From ZC4RG17 sp036380875 (GTDB lineage Bacteria > Actinomycetota > Acidimicrobiia > Spongiisociales > ZC4RG35), in contig DASVDX010000071.1 in assembly GCA_036380875.1 (NCBI GenBank), forward strand, positions 4,886-68,885: 64,000 bases of DNA. Direction: 5' to 3'. The position numbers and the translations under genes were made by a program. Under the pieces are notes generated by a model. That model was given only the letters and a program-made list of their open reading frames with translations, was not told the DNA's origin and did no database searches. Below are positions 35,222 through 42,349 of this stretch, piece by piece (the first letter of the stretch is position 1; each line of letters opens with the position of its first letter).

Positions 35222-35852
35222 CGACCAGGCCCTGGTGCGAGCAGGGCTGCGGATGATCCTCGAGGCAGGCGGCGACTTCGCCGTGATCGGAGAGGCTGGC
35301 GACGGCTACGAGGCGGTCGACCTGGCACGCCAGCTGTCGCCCGATGTGGTGCTGATGGACATCCGCATGCCCCAGCTCGACGGCATCGAAGCCACCCGGC
35401 GGCTGCTGGAGGGAGCCGGCGCAGGATGCAAGATCCTGATCCTCACCACCTTCGACACCGACGACTACGTCTACGACGCCCTCAAGGCGGGGGCGAGCGG
35501 CTTCATGTTGAAGTCGGCGCCGCCGGCTGAGCTGACCCGGGCGGTGCGCCTCGTCTACGAGGACCAGGCTCTATTGGCTCCCGAGATAACCCGCCGGCTG
35601 ATAGAGGAATACGTCAACCGGCCGAGCGCGCCGACCGAGACCGGCTTCCCCGAGCTCACGGAACGCGAGATCGAGGTTCTGCGTCACCTGGCCCAGGGGA
35701 TGACCAACACTGAGATATCCGACGCGCTTTTCATCAGCCACGCGACCGTGAAATCGCACATCAATCGGATCTTCGCCAAGCTGGGCCTGCGGGACAGGGT
35801 ACAAGCGGTGATCGTCGCCTACGAGCGGGGATTGGTGACACCCGGCGGGTAG
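35199..35852 (+). CDS. NarL/LuxR-family response regulator
   Basis: Two-domain response regulator of 217 residues. The receiver domain (residues 1 to about 120) has DDQALVRAG, the phosphorylation site in VVLMDIRMPQLDG, the switch Thr in LTTFDTDDY and the Lys in LKSAPP. The C-terminal LuxR helix-turn-helix is TEREIEVLRHLAQGMTNTEI with SHATVKSHINRIFAKLG. It is the cognate partner of the upstream kinase. The divergent membrane gene at 33821 is a candidate target. Confidence 0.92.
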   Translation: MIRVLLCDDQALVRAGLRMILEAGGDFAVIGEAGDGYEAVDLARQLSPDVVLMDIRMPQLDGIEATRRLLEGAGAGCKILILTTFDTDDYVYDALKAGASGFMLKSAPPAELTRAVRLVYEDQALLAPEITRRLIEEYVNRPSAPTETGFPELTEREIEVLRHLAQGMTNTEISDALFISHATVKSHINRIFAKLGLRDRVQAVIVAYERGLVTPGG

Positions 35853-35910
35853 ACGCCCTCCTCGGCACAACCAAGGAGCAGCACCAGCAAGGGATCGGCC
35901 AGCCTCCTGG

Positions 35911-36042
35911 GTGGCTCCCAAGGTCGTGCAGGAAACGCTCGGCCATGCGTCCATCCGCGTCGCGATGGACATCCACGCGAGCGCTCTGCCGAACACGCAA
36001 CGGCAGGCGATCGGTCGTCTCCCCGCCATGATGGGAGACGGC
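35911..36042 (+). pseudogene. Tyrosine recombinase (integrase) C-terminal remnant
   Basis: About 44 codons resemble the end of a phage-type tyrosine integrase: PKVVQETLGHASIRVAMDIH then a SALPNTQRQAIGRL tail. In functional relatives the motif is LGHSSIxxTxDTYxH with a catalytic Tyr; here the Tyr position is His (DIHAS), and no upstream catalytic Arg or HxxR is present. The frame runs on through the tRNA. The remnant lies 100 bases from the 3' end of tRNA-Pro, where such elements integrate. It is read as the leftover of a lost integrative element. Confidence 0.75.
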
Positions 36043-36112
36043 TACCGATGGAATGTGTTCAGGCCGTGTTCAAAGGGCGAATTCGGAGTGTCGGCGGGTC
36101 GCCTCAGACAGG

Positions 36113-36140
36113 GGAAACCCGCTCAACGGAGCGGGTTTCC
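36113..36140 (-). terminator. Strong 12-bp hairpin after tRNA-Pro
   Basis: GGAAACCCGCTC at 36113-36124 and GAGCGGGTTTCC at 36129-36140 form a perfect stem with a 4-base loop. It begins directly after the encoded CCA of the tRNA, in minus-strand direction. No U-run follows. Confidence 0.7.
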
Positions 36141-36217
36141 TGGTCGGGCCGGCGGGATTTGAACCCACGACCTCTTGACCCCCAGTCAAGCGCGCTACCA
36201 AGCTGCGCCACGGCCCG
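36141..36217 (-). tRNA. tRNA-Pro(GGG), CCA encoded
   Basis: On the minus strand the acceptor arm starts CGGGCCG (36217-36211) and pairs with CGGCCCG ending at 36145; A at 36144 is the discriminator and CCA is encoded at 36143-36141. The anticodon stem is CTTGA/TCAAG around the loop CTGGGGG, giving anticodon GGG for the proline codon CCC. The T-arm GTGGGTTCAAATCCCGC contains the usual TTCAAAT loop. The body is 74 nucleotides without CCA. The integrase remnant lies downstream of its 3' end. Confidence 0.95.
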
Positions 36218-36304
36218 TGGAAGCCTGATGATACCCGCCCCCACATGTTCCTCCTATCCGAGCGAATCCGACGGATCAGGCGTCGTAGACACGACCGAGC
36301 CTCA

Positions 36305-36310
36305 TAGAGT
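36305..36310 (+). promoter_or_regulatory. -10 TAGAGT for leaderless nitroreductase gene
   Basis: TAGAGT ends 7 bases before ATG 36318, deciding the start within a longer frame that crosses the tRNA. Confidence 0.6.
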
Positions 36311-36317
36311 TCCTGGC

Positions 36318-36833
36318 ATGGAAACGTGGGACGCCATCAGGGCCCGTAGGAACGTCAGGCAGTTCGAATCGACTCCGGTTTCGAAGGAGGATCTCGATCG
36401 GATCCTCGAGGCGGCGCGGCGGGCGCCGTCGGCCAGCAACGCACAGAACTGGGACTTCATCTTGGTCACCGACCCTGAGAAGTTGCAGCGGCTGTCCGGC
36501 GTCTGGCGAGGGGCGTGGCACGTCGCCGGTGCCCCTGCGGCAATTGCCTCCGTCATCCCACGATTCGACGGGGAACGGGAACGCATCCTCGCCTGGTTCG
36601 ACCTAGGTCACGCGGTGATGTCGATGATGATCATGGCGGCCGATCTCGGGCTCGGTACCGGTCATGCCGCAGTGCAGGACCAGGACATGGCACGGGAGAT
36701 CCTCGGCTACCCCGAGGACCGGGAGTGCGCCATGATGCTTTCGGTGGGCTATCCGGCCGATCGCCCGATCAGACCGATCGCCAAGCCGGACCGTCGTCCT
36801 TTCGAAGAAGTGGTGCACCGGGAAACCTGGTGA
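36318..36833 (+). CDS. Nitroreductase family protein
   Basis: FMN-dependent oxidoreductase-like protein of 171 residues. The N-terminal flavin-binding signature RARRNVRQFES and the RRAPSASNAQNWDF segment are typical, as are GTGHAAVQ and the C-terminal PDRRPFEEVV (family R-P-x-E-E). The 171-residue length suits single-domain nitroreductases that reduce nitro compounds, quinones or act in tailoring. The physiological substrate is unknown. Confidence 0.85.
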   Translation: METWDAIRARRNVRQFESTPVSKEDLDRILEAARRAPSASNAQNWDFILVTDPEKLQRLSGVWRGAWHVAGAPAAIASVIPRFDGERERILAWFDLGHAVMSMMIMAADLGLGTGHAAVQDQDMAREILGYPEDRECAMMLSVGYPADRPIRPIAKPDRRPFEEVVHRETW

Positions 36834-36849
36834 CCGCCGTCTCGACCGA

Positions 36850-37065
36850 TCAGATCTCTGGAAGCGGGTCCGGCCGACTGCCACCTTCCTGAGCGGTCTT
36901 TCGGCGCCCGTTGAGCAGGGCGAGCCATCCCCATGTCAGCTTCTTCGCCGGCCTGATCGTTCCCCCCGGCGAGGCAGCGGCGGGCTCCGTGTCGGTCGCC
37001 GCTCGCTGATAGCGATGCCCTTGCAGGGCCCGTGCCGTCCGGTACTGGAACATCCTTCGTCCCAT
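36850..37065 (-). CDS. Small basic hypothetical protein
   Basis: Possible gene of 71 residues on the minus strand, convergent with the nitroreductase. GGAAGGG lies 7 bases before ATG 37065 and codon third positions are mostly G or C, both in favour. The protein is basic (FQYRTARALQGHRYQR and AKKLTWGWLALLNGRRKTAQE). I recognise no family. It could equally be a chance open frame in high-GC DNA. Confidence 0.4.
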   Translation of the reverse strand: MGRRMFQYRTARALQGHRYQRAATDTEPAAASPGGTIRPAKKLTWGWLALLNGRRKTAQEGGSRPDPLPEI

Positions 37066-37365
37066 TTCGATGCCCTTCCGGGAGGGAGGAGTACCGGACG
37101 CCACTTGCAATCCACCATCAGCCCACTCAACGGTGGCGGGGGGTTCAGCCGCTCCGCAAGTCGGCGAGGGTGGGGCAATCCTGGCCGAATCCGTAGCGCT
37201 GGAAGTCCGACGCTCGAAGAACGCTCAAAATGCGCGCCCCTACCCGGATCGGATATCCGGGAGGCTCTTCCGACGGAGAACGAGCAGGGCCATTCCCGCA
37301 GGTGAGGACAGTCGGAGTCCTGAGCCGAGTGGACCTTCGTCCCTTTCGCCCGTGTGGCCAGGCGG
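37066..37365. other. 300-base gap, no gene seen
   Basis: The stretch between the small minus-strand frame and the hemerythrin promoter contains no supported gene. It has one inverted repeat, CCCGGAT at 37243-37249 and ATCCGGG at 37255-37261. The base composition is not obviously different from its surroundings. Confidence 0.5.
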
Positions 37366-37371
37366 TACCGT
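37366..37371 (+). promoter_or_regulatory. -10 TACCGT before the hemerythrin gene
   Basis: TACCGT ends 7 bases before GTG 37379, which opens a short frame overlapping the hemerythrin start, and 35 bases before the hemerythrin ATG itself. Confidence 0.5.
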
Positions 37372-37406
37372 ATTCACGGTGTCGGTCGGAAAAAACAGGA
37401 GGCACG

Positions 37407-37847
37407 ATGTGTGACTACTGCGACTGTCGACGTGTACCCGAGATCGCTGACCTCGGCGCCGAACACGAGAGAATCGAAGAACTCGGCGACGAAGCCCTGC
37501 GTCTGGCGAAGGCCGGATCGCCCGAGTTCCCCGCTGCGCTCGATCGCTTGCGTGCCGCGCTGGAGCCACACGTGACCCGCGAGGAGAAAGGAGTGTTCGC
37601 TCAGGCGCGGATCGCCGGCCTCGGCAGTTACTACGTCGACGATCTCGAGGAGGACCACCGGCGTTTCGCAACGATCCTCGACGTGGGTGCCGACATCGAC
37701 GCCATCACACTCGAGCGCCTCCTCGATGATCTCCACCGTCACATCGCCGTCGAGGAATACGACCTCTTCCCTGCGGCGGTGCAGGTATTGACCGACTCGC
37801 AATGGGAGGCGATCGAATCCGGACGTTCCGGGGCGGCAGTCGGGTAG
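37407..37847 (+). CDS. Hemerythrin-like HHE cation-binding protein
   Basis: Predicted di-iron protein of 146 residues. Histidines and acidic ligands are spaced as in the HHE fold: EHERIEEL, HVTREEKGVF, EDHRRFATI and HIAVEEYDLFPA, the last two being the two halves of the metal site. The N terminus MCDYCDCR contains three cysteines and recurs in actinobacterial relatives. Roles in oxygen, peroxide or nitric oxide sensing are known for the family but not shown here. A perfect AGGAGG at 37397-37402 serves ATG 37407. Confidence 0.87.
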   Translation: MCDYCDCRRVPEIADLGAEHERIEELGDEALRLAKAGSPEFPAALDRLRAALEPHVTREEKGVFAQARIAGLGSYYVDDLEEDHRRFATILDVGADIDAITLERLLDDLHRHIAVEEYDLFPAAVQVLTDSQWEAIESGRSGAAVG

Positions 37848-37875
37848 TCGAACGGGCGGCTCGAGTCGCCCTCAC

Positions 37876-37881
37876 TACCCT
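37876..37881 (+). promoter_or_regulatory. -10 TACCCT for leaderless pgsA-like gene
   Basis: TACCCT ends 6 bases before GTG 37888. Confidence 0.6.
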
Positions 37882-37887
37882 GACGGC

Positions 37888-38469
37888 GTGGACGAACGCA
37901 TCCTCACGATCCCGAACCTGGTTTCGTTCGTCCGACTCCTCGCCATCCCTTACTTCTGGTGGGTGTTGCTGGCCCAGGGTCGGGTCGGACTGGCCGCTGC
38001 CCTGATCTTCCTGATCGGTGGGACCGACTGGGTCGACGGCTATCTCGCCCGCCGCCTCGACCAGGTTTCGAAGCTCGGAAAGATCCTCGACCCCGTCGCC
38101 GACCGGCTGATGATCGCCTCGGCCTTGATCGGAGGGCTCATAGCCGGGGTGGTTCCATACGTGATCGGGTGGCCGCTGCTCGCCCGGGAGGCGCTCGTCG
38201 GCGGGGCGTCGGTCCTGCTCGTCGCTCGGGGTCACCAGGCCCTCGAGGTCAAGATGATGGGGAAGGTGGCGACATTCCTGCTCTACGGTGCCATCGCCTC
38301 GTTCTATTTCGTCGCCGCCGACATCCTCGTCTGGATGTTCCTGCCTCCCGCCTGGCTCGCCGGCATCGTGGGCCTGATCCTCTATTGGTGGGTCGCATTC
38401 GAGTACCTGATAGAGGTGCGCCAGGCTCTCGGTTCGTTAGAGTCCTCGTCCAGTGATCAGGAGGTTTGA
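37888..38469 (+). CDS. CDP-alcohol phosphatidyltransferase (PgsA-like)
   Basis: Membrane enzyme of 193 residues that transfers a phosphatidyl or phosphate-linked group from CDP-diacylglycerol to an alcohol. The CDP-alcohol signature DWVDGYLARR with downstream GKILDPVADR (D-x2-DG-x2-AR-x8-G-x3-D-x3-D) is complete at about residues 47-71. Four to six membrane helices follow. The most likely product is phosphatidylglycerol phosphate or phosphatidylinositol phosphate; sequence alone does not decide. gcvH starts directly after its stop. Confidence 0.86.
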   Translation: MDERILTIPNLVSFVRLLAIPYFWWVLLAQGRVGLAAALIFLIGGTDWVDGYLARRLDQVSKLGKILDPVADRLMIASALIGGLIAGVVPYVIGWPLLAREALVGGASVLLVARGHQALEVKMMGKVATFLLYGAIASFYFVAADILVWMFLPPAWLAGIVGLILYWWVAFEYLIEVRQALGSLESSSSDQEV

Positions 38470-38850
38470 GTGAACGTCCCGGAGCATCTCCGGTACACCG
38501 AAGAGCACGAGTGGGTCGAGGTGCTCGACGACGGAACGGTGAGAGTGGGAATCACCGACTATGCCCAGGACCAACTCGGCGACGTCGTGTACGTCGAACT
38601 GCCCGAGGCGGGCACCGAGTTCGAGAAGGGGGCGATGGTGGCCGAGGTGGAGTCGACCAAGTCGGTCGCCGAGATCTACGCCCCGCTGACCGGCACCGTG
38701 ACGGCCGTCAACACCCAACTGGTGGACTCGCCGGACCTCGTGAACCGCGATCCGTACGGAGAAGGCTGGTTCGTGACGATGACCCCCGGCGATGGTTTCG
38801 ACCCAAACGACCTTCTGGACGCCGCCGCTTACACCCGTCTGATCGAATGA
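38470..38850 (+). CDS. gcvH: Glycine cleavage system H protein
   Basis: Lipoyl carrier that shuttles the aminomethyl group in glycine decarboxylation, 126 residues. The lipoylated lysine is Lys64 in ESTKSVAEIY, with the usual strands RYTEEHEWVE and GITDYAQDQLGDVVYVELP. It starts with GTG 38470, served by AGGAGG at 38459-38464. A -10-like TAGAGT (38438-38443) lies upstream inside pgsA. gcvT of the same system is about 4.4 kb downstream; no gcvP is in the window. The order gcvH-garA-merR is that of Mycobacterium Rv1826-1828. Confidence 0.96.
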   Translation: MNVPEHLRYTEEHEWVEVLDDGTVRVGITDYAQDQLGDVVYVELPEAGTEFEKGAMVAEVESTKSVAEIYAPLTGTVTAVNTQLVDSPDLVNRDPYGEGWFVTMTPGDGFDPNDLLDAAAYTRLIE

Positions 38851-38870
38851 TGCGATCCGGCGGGCGCTTC

Positions 38871-38876
38871 TAGACT
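38871..38876 (+). promoter_or_regulatory. -10 TAGACT for leaderless garA-like gene
   Basis: TAGACT ends 7 bases before ATG 38884. Confidence 0.6.
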
Positions 38877-38883
38877 TGCGGCG

Positions 38884-39342
38884 ATGACCTGCCCGAACTG
38901 CCAGGCCACGGTCTCGGACGACGCGAATTTCTGTCCCAACTGCGGTACGGAACTCGACAACGATCCCACGGTCGTCTACCTGCCGCTGGAAGATCGCAAA
39001 GAACACCCGCTCACCCCGGCTGAGGCGGCGGCAGTCGAAGGGATCCGGGGCTTCGCCCTGGTCGTAGAGCAGGGCCCGAGAGCGGGCATGACATTCGTTC
39101 TGAACCCGGGCGTCACCACTGTGGGCCGCCACCCCGACAGCGACATCTTCCTCGACGACGTCACCGTGTCTCGTCACCATTGCCGGTTCATCGTCCAAGA
39201 AGGGAAGCTGTCGGTCGAGGACTCAGGCTCGACGAACGGCACATACGTCAACGAGTCACGAGTCGACTCGGCAGAGCTCGAGGCAGGCGATGAGGTACTG
39301 GTCGGACGATTCCATTTCCTCGTAGTTCACGGCAATGCCTGA
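38884..39342 (+). CDS. Zinc-ribbon and FHA domain protein (GarA-like)
   Basis: Protein of 152 residues. The N terminus has a zinc ribbon (CPNC at 3-6 and CPNC at 17-20), followed by an acidic linker and a forkhead-associated domain from about residue 75: GRHPDSDIFL, SRHHCRF and DSGSTNGTYVN, all phosphothreonine-reading residues. By position it is the GarA counterpart, which in mycobacteria controls the TCA cycle and glutamate metabolism. The N-terminal ETTS phosphorylation motif of GarA is not visible; a Thr at 29 (DPTVV) could replace it. The zinc ribbon is not in mycobacterial GarA as I recall it. Confidence 0.85.
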   Translation: MTCPNCQATVSDDANFCPNCGTELDNDPTVVYLPLEDRKEHPLTPAEAAAVEGIRGFALVVEQGPRAGMTFVLNPGVTTVGRHPDSDIFLDDVTVSRHHCRFIVQEGKLSVEDSGSTNGTYVNESRVDSAELEAGDEVLVGRFHFLVVHGNA

Positions 39343-40012
39343 GGAGACGCTGAGTATTGGCGAAGTCATCGAGCTGTTACGGGACGAGTTTCCAGACATC
39401 TCGGTATCGAAGCTGCGTTTCCTCGAGTCCCAAGGGCTCGTCTCGCCTGCCCGCGCCGAAAGCGGCTACCGGCAGTTCGACGAGCAGGATCTGAAGCGCA
39501 TCCGCTTCATCCTCACCCAGCAACGGGACCACTTCCTGCCCCTCAAGGTGATCAAGTCGAAGCTCACGCTCTGGGAGCGGGGAGAAGAGCCCGGTCCCGA
39601 CGACGACAAGCCGGCGAGCGATCCGCTCGAAGCTGAAGGCGAGCCGCTCACGAAGACGGACCTCCTCAGGAGATCCGGGCTGAAAGAGGGAGACCTCGAC
39701 CAGCTCATCGACCACGGCCTGCTGTCGCCGGTCGGCGACTCCACGGTGTTTCCTCCGGATTCGCTCACGATCGCCATCGAATGCAGGCGCCTCCTCGACG
39801 CCGGCCTCGAGCCACGACATCTCCGTGCGGTGCTGCTCGCCGCCCAGCGGGAATCAGAGCTCCTGCGCCAGCTCACCGCCCACCTGCTGGCTTCGGGGTC
39901 GGCGGAATCGCGCTCCCGGGCGAGAGACCTGCTCGCTGCCTGCACCGATTCCGTACAAGCGCTCCACCGCGCGATCCTGGCAGCCGAAGTTCGCGCCCTT
40001 CTGAACGAATGA
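39335..40012 (+). CDS. MerR-family regulator next to garA
   Basis: Transcription factor of 225 residues with an N-terminal MerR helix-turn-helix (SIGEVIELLRDEFPDISVSK, then FLESQGLVSPARAESGYRQF). Unlike classical MerR, the C-terminal part is long and helical without a clear metal-binding cysteine pair. It corresponds to mycobacterial Rv1828 by position and architecture. It overlaps the garA-like gene by 8 bases and the carboxypeptidase by ATGA. Its regulon and ligand are unknown. Confidence 0.86.
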   Translation: MPEETLSIGEVIELLRDEFPDISVSKLRFLESQGLVSPARAESGYRQFDEQDLKRIRFILTQQRDHFLPLKVIKSKLTLWERGEEPGPDDDKPASDPLEAEGEPLTKTDLLRRSGLKEGDLDQLIDHGLLSPVGDSTVFPPDSLTIAIECRRLLDAGLEPRHLRAVLLAAQRESELLRQLTAHLLASGSAESRSRARDLLAACTDSVQALHRAILAAEVRALLNE

Positions 40013-41067
40013 GATCACGCAGACTCGCCGCCGTTGTGGCGGTGGCGGCAATCCTCAGCACCTGGGTCGGAGCTGCGGCGGAGGCCGCGCCTCTCCGGGT
40101 GCCCAATCCGCCCCGGGAAGCCGGTTTGGTCACGCCGCCGGTGCCGACGGTGAGTGCGGCGTCGTGGATCCTCTACGACGCCGACGCCGAACTGGTGCTG
40201 GCCGCGAACGAACCGGAAGCGGAAAGGCCGATGGCCTCCACTACCAAGATCATGACTGCCCTCCTGGCGCTGAAGTACGGAGACCTCGACGAGCTGGTCG
40301 AGGTGAGCCAGAGGGCGGCGGATGTGGGCGAAGCAGAAGTTGGCCTCGTGCCGGGGGAGAAGCTGCCGTTGCGGATGCTGGTCCAGGCCTTGGTCATCCG
40401 CTCGGCCAACGACGCCGCCATGGCAGTGGCCGAGCACATCGGAGGCACCGTCGAGGCGTTCGTAGAGATGATGAATGCCGAAGCGGAGGCGATGGGACTG
40501 GAGCACACGCATTTCGCGAATCCCCACGGCCTCGATGGCGAGAACCACTACTCGTCGGCGTCGGACCTGCTCCAGATGGGGCTGGCGGCGATGAGCTATC
40601 CGGAGTTCCGGGAGTGGGCGACGACCAAGGAACTGGACTTTCCGGACGCCCCCGATGGCACCGAGCGGTATCTCCAGACGACGAACATCATGCTCGACAC
40701 CTATCCCGGGACGATCGGGATCAAGACCGGCTTCACGGGCAGGGCCGGGCTCGTCTTCGTCACCGGGGCGGCAAGGGACGGGCGCACGCTTTTCGCGGTG
40801 GTGATGGGGTCGGAGGGAGAACGAGCCCACTTCGCCGATGCCAGCCGCCTACTCGACTGGGGATTCGAACGGTTCAAGCCTGTGGCGCTGGTCGCGGGTG
40901 GCTCGTATGAGCCGCCCGAGCCGGTGAGGCTGGTGGAGGAAGAGCCGGAGCCCGAACCCGAGCCGGTAGTCGTGACGAACATCCGCCGCGTGGACTCGCA
41001 GCCGCCCCAGCTGCTCGAGGCGTTCGGGTGGATCGCCAACGTAGTGGAGCGTCGAGGCAGTGGCTGA
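40009..41067 (+). CDS. D-alanyl-D-alanine carboxypeptidase (PBP5/DacA family)
   Basis: Exported serine peptidase that trims peptidoglycan stem peptides, 352 residues. A signal peptide covers residues 1-27 (RRLAAVVAVAAILSTWVGAAA). Active-site motifs are STTK at 77-80, SAN at 132-134 and KTG at 239-241. The C-terminal part after residue 295 contains a Glu-Pro repeat (EEPEPEPEPVVV) and a final amphipathic helix that may serve as membrane anchor. The start overlaps the MerR gene by ATGA; hpt starts inside its end. Confidence 0.93.
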   Translation: MRSRRLAAVVAVAAILSTWVGAAAEAAPLRVPNPPREAGLVTPPVPTVSAASWILYDADAELVLAANEPEAERPMASTTKIMTALLALKYGDLDELVEVSQRAADVGEAEVGLVPGEKLPLRMLVQALVIRSANDAAMAVAEHIGGTVEAFVEMMNAEAEAMGLEHTHFANPHGLDGENHYSSASDLLQMGLAAMSYPEFREWATTKELDFPDAPDGTERYLQTTNIMLDTYPGTIGIKTGFTGRAGLVFVTGAARDGRTLFAVVMGSEGERAHFADASRLLDWGFERFKPVALVAGGSYEPPEPVRLVEEEPEPEPEPVVVTNIRRVDSQPPQLLEAFGWIANVVERRGSG

Positions 41068-41653
41068 GGAACCGGCAACGCTCGTCGTGCCGGCCGAAGA
41101 GATCTCCGTTCGGGTGGCCGAGCTGGGCGCGGCCCTGTCGCGGGACTACGAGGGCAAGAAACCCATGCTGGTGGCGGTGTTGGTCGGCTCGCTGCCCTTC
41201 CTGTCCGATCTGGTGCGCGCCATCGACATTCCGCTCGAAGTCGATTTCCTCGGCCTGTCGCGTTTCGGCGAGGGAGGGCGAATTCGTATCGCCCTCGACA
41301 CGGCCGAGTCGGTCGAAGGGCGCCACGTCGTGATCGTCGAGGACATCATCGACACCGGTCTCACCCTCACAGTCCTGCGGCGGATGCTGGAGGACAGGGG
41401 AGCGGCGAGCGTGGCAACGGCGGCGCTCGTCGACAAGACCCGACGACGCCTGGTCGACGTGCCCATCGAGTACCGGGGCTTCGAGGTGGGCGACGAGTAC
41501 CTCATCGGCTACGGACTCGACTGGAAGGGCCACTATCGCAACTTGGACTCGCTGTGGGCCGTGCTCGATCTGGAGAGGCTCATCGAGGATCCGGCGGCCC
41601 TGCACGACCAGTTCTATCCCGCCCAGCCATCGCAGGTTGAGCGCCACCACTGA
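41060..41653 (+). CDS. hpt: Hypoxanthine phosphoribosyltransferase
   Basis: Purine salvage enzyme of 197 residues that makes IMP or GMP from the base and PRPP. The PRPP signature VVIVEDIIDTGLTL and the LVGSLPFLSDLVRAI, VDFLGLSRFG and DEYLIGYGLDW segments are typical. It starts in the end of the carboxypeptidase gene (8-base overlap). The N-terminal 20 residues are variable in the family. Confidence 0.94.
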   Translation: MAEEPATLVVPAEEISVRVAELGAALSRDYEGKKPMLVAVLVGSLPFLSDLVRAIDIPLEVDFLGLSRFGEGGRIRIALDTAESVEGRHVVIVEDIIDTGLTLTVLRRMLEDRGAASVATAALVDKTRRRLVDVPIEYRGFEVGDEYLIGYGLDWKGHYRNLDSLWAVLDLERLIEDPAALHDQFYPAQPSQVERHH

Positions 41654-41659
41654 TAACCT
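41654..41659 (+). promoter_or_regulatory. -10 TAACCT for leaderless bifunctional nuclease gene
   Basis: TAACCT ends 7 bases before ATG 41667, in the 13-base gap after hpt. Confidence 0.6.
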
Positions 41660-41666
41660 CTAGCTC

Positions 41667-42173
41667 ATGCCGGGCGATGCCGTTGCGATGACCGTGGTCG
41701 GGGTCCGGGTGGAGTTGCCGTCCAACACCCCGATCGTTCTCCTGCGCGAACAGGACGGCCCGCGTTATCTCCCGATCTGGATCGGAGCTGCCGAGGCAAC
41801 GGCGATCGCCACCGCGATGGAGAACGTCGAACCTCCCCGACCTCAGACCCACGACCTCATGGTCATGGCCATCGAGGAGCTGGGAGCCCGGATGGCGCGG
41901 GTTGTGGTCTCAGAGATGCGCGACAGCGTCTTCTACGCCGATCTCGTGCTGGCCACACCTGACGGCGAGATCCACCTCTCGGCTCGTCCGTCCGACTCGA
42001 TCGCACTCGCCGTCCGCACGGGGGCGCCCGTCTATGCCGATCCGGCTGTCCTGGCCGAGGCCGGCATCGAAATCGAAGACGAGTCGGAGGAACAGCAGAT
42101 CCAGCGTTTCCGGGAGTTCCTGGAAGACGTCACGGTCGAGGACTTCCTCGGCGAAGAGGGCGACACGCCCTGA
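41667..42173 (+). CDS. Bifunctional nuclease family protein (DUF151)
   Basis: DUF151 protein of 168 residues, related to the plant bifunctional nuclease and mycobacterial Rv1829. Family blocks are PIVLLREQDGPRYLPIWIGAAEA, RPQTHDLM and LSARPSDSIALAVRTGAPVYAD. The C-terminal acidic helix (QQIQRFREFLEDVTVEDFL) may bind partners. Nuclease activity is reported for the plant relatives; in bacteria it is not established. The gene is flanked by two MerR genes, the mycobacterial arrangement Rv1828-1830, with two inserted genes. Confidence 0.86.
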   Translation: MPGDAVAMTVVGVRVELPSNTPIVLLREQDGPRYLPIWIGAAEATAIATAMENVEPPRPQTHDLMVMAIEELGARMARVVVSEMRDSVFYADLVLATPDGEIHLSARPSDSIALAVRTGAPVYADPAVLAEAGIEIEDESEEQQIQRFREFLEDVTVEDFLGEEGDTP

Positions 42174-42197
42174 CCGTCGACGACCCCGCACACCGAG

Positions 42198-42243
42198 TTT
42201 TCCACAGGGGTTGTTGACAACGCATCCGACCTGCGGTTAGCTT
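42198..42243 (+). promoter_or_regulatory. Promoter and DnaA-box-like site of the second MerR gene
   Basis: TTGACA at 42214-42219 and TAGCTT at 42238-42243 are separated by 18 bases, the best -35/-10 pair in the window. Just upstream TTTTCCACA (42198-42206) fits the DnaA box TTWTNCACA. The leader of about 100 bases has a ribosome binding site AGGAG at 42341-42345. Confidence 0.6.
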
Positions 42244-42262
42244 GATTGCACATGCGGAATTA

Positions 42263-42279
42263 CGCTGCTGTAAGCAGCG
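42263..42279. other. 7-bp inverted repeat in the MerR leader
   Basis: CGCTGCT at 42263-42269 and AGCAGCG at 42273-42279 are perfect arms with a 3-base loop, shortly after the presumed transcription start. It may be an operator for the encoded regulator or an mRNA hairpin. Confidence 0.5.
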
Positions 42280-42349
42280 GTCCGAAGGGAAACCGGAGCT
42301 TCCCGCGGCGCGCCGTTGGAGCGGCGGGCCGCCGCTGCAGAGGAGAGAG

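Noticed and set aside
37070..37414. 114-residue plus-strand frame before the hemerythrin gene
   Set aside because: It has no start signal, biased composition and overlaps the hemerythrin promoter; only its last 11 codons are of interest as a possible uORF.
42198..42206. Replication origin at the DnaA-box-like motif
   Set aside because: A single motif with no cluster of boxes, AT-rich region, dnaA or dnaN gene nearby.
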